A DNA stretch of 64,000 nt from Butyriboletus loyo (lineage: Eukaryota; Basidiomycota; Agaricomycetes; Boletales; Boletaceae), in contig JBBPSI010000029.1 of NCBI GenBank assembly GCA_038093515.1, forward strand, positions 62,001 through 126,000, given 5' to 3'. The notes beneath the pieces are model-generated. The model was not told where the DNA came from, ran no database searches, and was given only the letters and a program-made list of their open reading frames with translations. The position numbers and the translations under genes were made by a program. Positions 57,101-64,000 of this stretch are shown here, piece by piece (the stretch's first letter is position 1; each line of letters begins with the position of its first letter).

Positions 57101-58448
57101 TCCGTCCTCGGATGCGAGGAGAACCGAACTGAGAGCAGGAACGATGACTCTTGCATCGACGTCGGGTCGCTGTAGTAGCTTGTGTAGACATGATACGGAC
57201 ATTGGAATCGCCATGCAATAGACGACGCCGAGGACGAGCCGTACGACATCCGGATCGGGAAAGACGGAAATGGCATCCCGATACAGCGAGTCAAGGTCGG
57301 CGTACGCGGAGCCAGCAGATGCATAGGTCTTGTCCCCAAGAATAGCCTGTAGACGTTCGACAGGATTATGCATCCTGTCTCCGACGAATTTGACGACTGT
57401 GAGCGCGAAGATGAACAATCCACCAGCCTTGCTGACAATGCGTTCGAGATCGTCCGACGACGGCCATGGACGAGGAACGTCTTTCATGACCTGGAGATGC
57501 TGGCCATACGTGCCATCTAACGCACGACGTAAGAACAAACGGATGTCCGCCTCTGCACTGAAAGCATGGATATCGAGAGACGATATGAAAACAGATATGT
57601 CTGGTCGTTCGAACTGAGACTGAAGCCATGGTTCAGACCTGCTCGTGATCAACAATCGCAACGGAAGCAAGGTCTTACGAGGGAGGAGTGCCAGCAGAGT
57701 CACAAGCTCCGAAACGAGACTCTCGTCGTCGCACTCGTCAAGGGCATCGACAATGATAAGAAGCGGTGCTTCGGGCGTTTCCGTCGCAGTGGACAAAGGC
57801 TCAAACAGTAGCTTCTCCATTTGCTCTCGAAGGACCTTCATCGGGATCATGTAGTCGTTTTCCAGGGCTGCGATGACAGCAGGACGGATAGACGGTAGGG
57901 AGGTGAGCAGTTGCGTCGTCAACGTCGGGATGACGTGTCGTGTGGTGCGTCGCTCAAGATCTCTTCGTGAAAGGAAGAAGCTAGCAGCTAGTCGCCCTTG
58001 ACTTGCGTACTTCTCTGCGATGGTCTGTGATACGGCCGACTTGCCCGAACCAGGCCGGCCGTTCAACCAACATATTGGTTTCTCGTCTGGTCCGTCTACC
58101 CACGAGGTTATGCGAGCAAGCAGCTCGACGCGCGTTCCCTCGATACATTTTGGCGCTGGATAGCGCTGTGCGGAATCGTACGCAGCACTGGACGCACTCG
58201 CTTTCTGGAGTGCTTCGATGTGATCTGGACTCGGAGAGCGATGGCGTCAGAGCGTCCCGCGAATATCGAAACGATCCGAACCGCAATTGCTCACTCGAAT
58301 GGGAATCCTGGAAGATCTGATTGCCATGGACGACCGTGTTGATCGTCTGATTGCCTTGCACCGTCGATCGCGTATTGTAATACTGGTCTCGATGGACCTC
58401 ACTAAAGGTGGAATGGCTGGCATCGATGTGGGATGAGTTGTTGAACAT
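54116..58448 (-). CDS. NACHT-WD40 STAND (NLR-like) protein, 1402 residues
   Basis: A signal-transducing ATPase of the fungal NLR-like class; members act in non-self recognition and cell death, but this one is uncharacterised. Three minus-strand exons: 58295-58448, 56672-58224 and 54116-56617. Both junctions keep phase. Residues 1-51 are Asn/Gln/Ser-rich with a repeated GNQ motif (STVQGNQTINTVVHGNQIFQ). A linker (HIEALQKASASSAAYDSAQR) leads to the NACHT: P-loop GRPGSGKSA at about 107-115, sensor LERRTTRHVIPTLTTQLL, Walker B LLIIVDALDECDDES, and LRLLITSRSEPWLQ. A winged-helix region follows, then about twelve WD40 units, for example VVFSPNGDLIATAGAKQGVQ, ITCIEFSKNSALLASGSRDH and INCIAVSQDG-like NCIAVSQDGSILASGSEDKT. 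The C-terminus reads WIPPFVRPRGKDAFYAYENG. All motifs are intact. Confidence 0.93.
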
Positions 58449-58884
58449 CGCTGGAAAGAGACGTCCTGAGGCGTCGAGTCGTGTCCAGGTCCAACAGTAA
58501 AGGAAAGGGTTCCCTTACGAAATATGGATGATGTTTTGTCTGAACTCAGCCTAGCGAGATTTCGCGACAAACCCCTGCGGCACAACCGGCTCGTGAAGAG
58601 ACAACCTGCAACTTCTGCCCAGTCCATCCAAAGCATGTCGCTGTGCCAGCAACTCAAGCCAAGGATGGGTGCATGGGGGATACTATGGAGATCCATGTTT
58701 TGCACTCGAATTCTCAGCCAAGTTGCGGGCCTTCTGAGGTTTTTTTTTACGACGAGATGAACTCCTCAGCCCAGCAAACATCTTTGGAACAGCATTTTAC
58801 TCTGTAATCATGGATAACACCATACTACCGTGACATGTCACGCTCTCCCATTCCCGTCCCCCCCGGTCATCCTCATGCAATCCT
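58449..58884. other. Intergenic between STAND and transporter genes
   Basis: This is the 5' flank of the STAND gene and 3' flank of the transporter gene; both lie on the minus strand. No additional exon is supported. Confidence 0.4.
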
Positions 58885-61280
58885 TTACGTCTTATCCACG
58901 TCCCCATCATACAACCTATACGTCGCAAAATGCCTCGCGGGTACCTGCCTTTCATACAACAAGTCGAGCCTACCATCAACCAACACCAACACCGTAATGC
59001 ACCATGAGACCAAGGCAATGAAGAAGACAAAAATGCCAACACGCACTCGTCGACGGTCCGCCCTTGGGTTTCCGGGATAAAGAAATACGCCCAGACAGTT
59101 CCTGCAAACGCGAGACCCCCAAAGATGAAGCCAACATACCCTCCGAGATCTGCTTCGTCTGGGTTCACGCTACAAGATCACGGTGAGTGTGGCGAGTCGG
59201 GGTATAGGCATGGGCGTGGGCATGGGTGTAAGCGTACCACAGATCGTGGATGGAGGATACAAACACAAAACCACTCACAGGTACGGAATGACGATGTTGG
59301 CAATCATACCACAGAGCGAGTTGGTCCAAATGCCGATACCAACCGTTTTTGAGCGAAGCTTGGCAGACGAGACTTCAGCAAAAATGACGTATCCCAGTGG
59401 GCCACTGTTCGTTTTCGGCAAGGAGAAATGAACATCGAAAACTCTTCAATGAGTAACTTACATGCTAGTTTGATAGACAAAGTTGTAGATGATCGTCTAG
59501 GAACATATGGGTTAGTCCACTAACGGCAGGGACCACTTGAGACGAGACGCACAAACGCGGAGACGGCCCACTTGGCATTTTGGTTCGCGTTCCCTATCCA
59601 GATGAATCCAATCAAGAGCAAGATGATGGTGCAGGCGACCATTCCCCAGTTGAAGATGAAGCGACGGCCGTAACGGTTGACAGTGTAAAAGGTCAGTAGA
59701 TTTCCGACCACCTATGTAGGAGGCTCGTGAGGCAGGGAGAACTCAGAGTATATCATGGAACTTTACCCCAATGGCGGTCACTCCCACACCGAGGTTGAAG
59801 GCATTGCTCGTCGCGAACCCGGAAAGCTCGAAAAAGTATGTACTGAATCCCAAGACAAAGACCACACCTAAAAATATCGTTTTATCTCTAAAATGGACAC
59901 ATCCTCTATTGTTCCTCACCTGCGCCTTGCTGGAGCACAAACACCATCATGGCAACAAGGGTACGCTTGAAATTTTCACCTGAGATATCGCTCAAAGAGT
60001 ATTCCACGACTACGCGGTAGGAATGGCTTACCCCTGAAGCAATCCGCGTACGTCGCTGTCGCAGCATACGAGTCCTCGAGCTCGATTGTCTCCTGAATTT
60101 GCTGCCGCTGCAGTTTTGCATCGATCGTCGGTCCTCCGAGTTGTATGAGGACTTTCTCGGCGTCCTCATACCGACCTTTGCGTACCAGCCACCAGGGCGA
60201 CTCCGGCGCAAATGGAAGGCCGATCAAGAGGATGACGGGGAAGATCCACTGGAGAGCACTGAAAGAACGGAATTGGCAAGGACGTTGATGTAGACGATAC
60301 AATACTCACAACGGGAGTCTGTATGCGTAGACATCTGTCCGATTTCCGGTGCCCCGGATGACACCATTAGACATACTGTTGACGACGACATCTCCGAGTC
60401 AGAAGGGAAGCAAGAAGACGCAAGGGGGTGCTTACAATTGACCAACTGGGAAAACGTTAGCGGCGCAGTGCAAGGGAAGATACACGAACTGGACTTACGA
60501 TCGATCCAGAGGTTCACACCAGCGGTCGTGACACCTCGCAGAGCAAGCGGAGACACTTCTGCACAGTAACCACCAGCAGACGAGACATACATCCCTAGAG
60601 GCGATGCTCTTTAGTAATCTAAGAAACACAGTCTCGGAATCAATTGGCGAACCAAGAGCAAACCCGTTGATAAGCTTCCCGACGATGAGCATCCCGTTGG
60701 TGTGTTTGGGAGTGAGAAACTGAATCAAGACGCCAACGATGGAAATTCCGCACGCGACAGCAACGGCCCCACGTCGCCTATCATGGTGCGAGCAAATAAA
60801 TGGAAAGAACAGGATATCCATGGGGAAAACACATACCCCAACTTATCAGAAATCCAACCCAACAAAAGACCGCCAAACATGCCCCCGATCGAGCTGACAC
60901 TGTTGAACGCACTTTGCCAGCTCGCGGGAAGGATAGGTTGACCGTCCGCGCCGATGTATCCAAAGTCGGTACGGAACTGAGGGACGCCCAGCAGGCCACC
61001 ACCGACCTAGTCGTTCGACGTCATCTAACCTCGCAGCCTAACGCGAGCGATCATATTAACATACCTGTGCATCATAACCCCACAAGAGCGCGCCGACGCA
61101 CATGAACAGACACCAAAAGAAGGCGCGCCAGTACGTACGCATGGCTTGCAGCGGGGTCAGAGCATGCTCTGTCGCAGCGGCTTGGGCGAGGAAGGTGAGG
61201 TTGCCCTGGGGGGTGCCCTTTTCGATGCTCACAATCTCGGGGGCCTCGGTTTTCTCTGTCGGTTGCGTCGCTGTTTCCAT
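58885..61280 (-). CDS. MFS sugar transporter (general substrate transporter family)
   Basis: A plasma-membrane proton-coupled sugar porter, about 530 residues from roughly thirteen short exons on the minus strand. Exon 1 (61065-61280) encodes the cytosolic tail and WRAFFWCLFMCVGALLWGYD. Later exons read GGMFGGLLLGWISDKLG then GRRRGAVAVACGISIVG, LIVGKLINGFALGMYVSSAG, and GYCAEVSPLALRGVTTAGVN; these are the family's two signature regions. A 10 nt exon (60436-60445) joins LGQFMSNGVIRGTG. The central loop is PESPWWLVRKGRYEDAEKVL, and the second half has VVGNLLTFYTVNRYGRRFIF and SMGPLGYVIFAEVSSAKLRS. The end is YFFIPETQGRTVDELDLLYE then VPARHFATYRLYDGDVDKT. Substrate (hexose or disaccharide) cannot be fixed. 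Confidence 0.9.
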
Positions 61281-62291
61281 CGTTGAACGTGCAGGAAGCG
61301 GGAGAGAGAGAGAGACGTGCGGAACAAGGGAAGACTTACTTGAAGTTTATATACGCCGGAACCAGGTGGCGAGAGACAACGGGATGTCATAAAGGGAGAC
61401 CAAAAGAGAAGAGAACGCAGCAATAATCGAGATCCGACTGAGAATAGAACGGATGGCCGCAAGGTGGATCAGAGCTTCAAAAGTGTGGCCAAAGAGCGTC
61501 CTGGTATGCAATTTGGTTCCAACCTAGATAACACTGTGCCTGCGATTTGTCCTACGCCATGTGAGCGCCGTCATGCATCTGCATCAACCACGGACCTGCG
61601 CAGTAAACACACACCTCCAGGATCACAAAAGTCCCCAAAATTATGGACGTCTTCTATGCCTCCGAACGGGATCGGAATTCATGCCCACTGGACCCCATGA
61701 CGACCAAGATTAAAATTGCCTTTTACCTACCAGTAAAACTGATTGCCGAGGGTGCTGAGCTCCATACGAACAGTATAGAGGGCCAGGCGAACTGGTGCTC
61801 ATGATCACGTCGGGTGACTTTTGCATACGCTCTAGGTCGACAGTTGACCATAGACTGGTGACCAGTCTGTCCATGAGGTAAGCCGCGATATATGAGGATC
61901 CATCGACGGTTTACCTCACTCATGGACGGATTGGTCTGACCGCGCCGAAAAGCCCCCGAAAAAAAAAAGTAAAAACCTAAAGAAGTTCGAAGATGATGGT
62001 GAATAAATTGATTCCATATGTATCGGCGAAGTTGCCTGATCATATGGTGAAGCCTGAGTGAATATATAATTCAGGGTGCTTTTGGGCTGCCCGCCCAGGA
62101 CCCCGCGAATCCTGCCTATGACCCAACTCAATATTATGGCAGCCTGGTACAACATTATCAGGTGCAAAAACTCCAAGTATCGGATCACTAGCATCAACGT
62201 CCATTAATACTACGTCCAGATCCACAGAAGAAAAAGTCCATGCTAAGCGTTCAAGCGTAACCTCCGCATGCGCTCTAATAGTCATAGATCG
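61281..62291. other. Intergenic, no supported gene
   Basis: This separates the GH16 3' end from the transporter 5' end. An 81-residue minus-strand frame at 62040-62285 (DLDVVLMDVDASDPILGVFA) abuts the GH16 stop. Its composition is protein-like, but it has no recognised domain or promoter, so it is not called. Confidence 0.4.
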
Positions 62292-63898
62292 TCAAATGCT
62301 CCACATCAAGAGCAGTGTTCCTGAAAATAGCCACAACACCGATGTCAGCGACACCATCAAGTTATCTCGTACCCCGACACCTCCTGACGACCCCGCCGAT
62401 CCCCCAACCTGCGGGAAACTCGACGACGCACTCGGCGCCTTCGTGCTGGCGGTGGCCCCGGTGCCCGTAGCACCAGGCACGGCGACAGTGTTTGCGTACG
62501 TTCGAACATAATTAATGTCAAAGTAGGCTGCATCATATCGCGGACTTCCTGGCCCGACAACGCAATCGTTGTACTGTCAACCCGAAGCTAGTCAATTCCA
62601 CGTGCATTTCATCGTACAAGCATACTCACACACAAGCCCGTGGGGCCCTCGTTGGCGCACTGCGATTCGTATATCGACGGCACACCGGCCCTAGGAAACG
62701 GAGTCAGAACCCATATTTTATGGTGCGCATATAAGCACTTCACCAGACACCACACAGATCGATATCCAACACAAGGTTCTGTGGCGTAAAGAATTCGGAA
62801 ATATTGCACGTGCTGGACGAGAAGGCAGCATGCGGGGTTCCCCATGAGGATGTATTCATCGACGAAGTGGAAGTCGCCTGAGATATGGAAGAAGGTATGT
62901 CTAATCGCTAATCTGGTCGTCAACGAGAATCCTACATTGATAAGAGGGAAAAAAGGACGCACACTCCAGAACCACATACTGACGTGACATTAACCTGTCG
63001 TTAGCACCAATCCAAACGGTAGACACTACACGCACAAGAGCCCCGAAACGTCAAACTGCGTGGCAAAAACGCCACCACCTGCCTCAGCGAAACCGGTGTA
63101 GTAGCTACTTGGCGACGTCTCCCCCACAGTACATCCCGAACCTTGGGAGCAATCGGTCGACCCCGTTGAACCCAATTGATCCGTGTTACCGCTGTGATAA
63201 CATCCCTCCGTGGTGTGAATTGCCATCTGATTGTTAGTGTTTAAATTTATGCCTTCTATAATGTCAATCTCGCCGTCGTTGGGCCAGTTGGGCCCTAACG
63301 CCTACGTCACCGAATGTTTCAGCCGACAAACCACTGGGGATACACACCGAAACTCCAAAACGCCGGCCAGACCTAATGATGTACGTACATGACCATGGTT
63401 CAGTGATGAAATTTAAACACAGCATCGTGAACTTACGGAGCACCCGTACGGTATATGGTTCAGGTCGATTATCCACAGACTACCCAGGTCGTATGCATCT
63501 TGCGTCGTTATGCGGACCTAGCACGACTGCATCAATACCCTCCCTTCCAAGAAAAGGAACAAGTAGTCCATACCGAGTTCCGCCTCTGACCAAATGGGAC
63601 ATTGGTAACATTATCCACTTTGATGATGACGTGGTTTTCGCTATTCACGTAGGCCAGATTCTGAGTAGACGCTACTTCCTGGGTTACCCAGGTGACATTG
63701 CCTTCGATTATGAGGACGTTCGAAGCTAGCTAGACGCACAAGCAACGCCAATGACGTACCCAATGTCAAATTGTCCCAGCTGCCATAGAAATCCCATCCA
63801 TCAAAGAAGGTCGGTCCAGCGTGTTCGCGAATGATATCGTAGGCCGTCACATGCGAGAAGGCGATTAAAAGCGCGCCCAGAATCGACCATCGTTTCAT
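62292..63898 (-). CDS. GPI-anchored GH16 endo-beta-glucanase (laminarinase-like)
   Basis: A secreted glycoside hydrolase family 16 enzyme acting on beta-1,3(1,4)-glucan, about 375 residues from nine or so minus-strand exons. The signal peptide is MKRWSILGALLIAFSHVTA. The start of the fold reads HAGPTFFDGWDFYGSWDN, then GNVTWVTQEVASTQNLAYVN, GQRRNSVRITTQDAYDLGSL and HIPYGCSVWPAFWSF. The catalytic motif WPNDGEIDIIEGIN has both glutamates and the Asp between them. It continues with MAIHTTEGCYHSG, ATQFDVSGLFMWFWS, WGTPHAAFSSSTCNISEFFT, NLVLDIDLCGVWAGVPSIYE and GPGSPRYDAAYFDINYVRTY. A Ser/Gly/Thr linker and hydrophobic tail (VSLTSVLWLFSGTLLLMWSI) suggest a GPI anchor. Intron signals are canonical. 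Confidence 0.92.
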
Positions 63899-64000
63899 GC
63901 CTTAACAAGGGAAGTGATGCCGTGGCAGAACGAGGAATAAATGATGACATCTCGCCCTGGTGGATTTGTTTAAGAAGTTCGAGAAAGGTGGCACACATAT
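63899..64000. other. Upstream edge of the GH16 gene
   Basis: This is the probable promoter side of the GH16 gene. It contains GGAATAAATGATG at about 63931 and nothing else supported. Confidence 0.3.

Noticed and set aside
62040..62285. 81-residue minus-strand frame next to the GH16 stop
   Set aside because: Protein-like composition but no known domain, no splice partner and no visible promoter; left unannotated.
1..64000. CRISPR arrays, riboswitches, operons and bacterial-style ribosome sites
   Set aside because: None seen, and none expected in a fungal nuclear sequence.

Overview
The window is nuclear DNA from a filamentous basidiomycete, most likely an Agaricomycete. Genes are split by many 45-65 bp introns of the gtRngt...yag type, exons of 8-25 nt occur, and the protein families are typical of the group: NACHT-WD40 STAND proteins, a DUF6533 membrane protein, a fungal-type-kinase relic, an F-box protein with a coiled-coil N-terminus, and GPI-anchored Kre9/KNH and GH16 wall proteins. 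A Cantharellales (Rhizoctonia/Ceratobasidium-like) source would fit the STAND proteins, but I cannot prove it from the sequence. All exon structures below were joined by hand from splice signals and reading frame; they have not been tested against RNA.

Layout. 0-10.6 kb: the 3' end of an unknown gene, a tandem pair of cyclophilin A-type peptidyl-prolyl isomerases, a kinase relic, a GPI-anchored Kre9/KNH protein and a nine-exon two-RRM RNA-binding protein. 10.6-22 kb: gene-poor DNA with a DUF6533 seven-helix-type protein, a conserved acidic protein of unknown function, two related MITE-like copies in opposite orientation, a small three-exon gene and a seven-exon amidase. 22.6-26.3 kb: two adjacent dead genes, a NACHT-WD40 relic and a second WD40 relic. 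27-41.7 kb: housekeeping genes, namely COP9 signalosome subunit 5, oligoribonuclease, an NFKBIL1/J-like protein head to head with an OXLD1-like mitochondrial protein, an FAP1/NFX1 zinc-finger protein with R3H, a small FHA protein and mitoribosomal protein mL44. 43.6-45.7 kb: three intron-containing tRNA-Leu(AAG) genes, a tRNA relic and a strong hairpin. 45.9-51.6 kb: TFIIA small subunit, an F-box protein and an APH-fold kinase-like protein. 52-58.4 kb: an intact 1402-residue NACHT-WD40 protein and, downstream, a broken partial copy split by a roughly 1 kb inverted-repeat element. 58.9-63.9 kb: an MFS sugar transporter and a GPI-anchored GH16 endoglucanase.

How they fit together. Most genes are single-copy housekeeping functions (mitochondrial translation and RNA turnover, transcription initiation, protein folding, neddylation control) interspersed with cell-surface carbohydrate genes (Kre9/KNH, GH16, MFS transporter). 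The dynamic part is the STAND/WD40 family: one full gene and three degraded relatives on both strands, with mobile DNA inside one of them. The full gene has an Asn/Gln/Gly-rich N-terminus with a repeated GNQ motif instead of a recognisable effector domain, which makes it the best candidate here for an undescribed signalling system.
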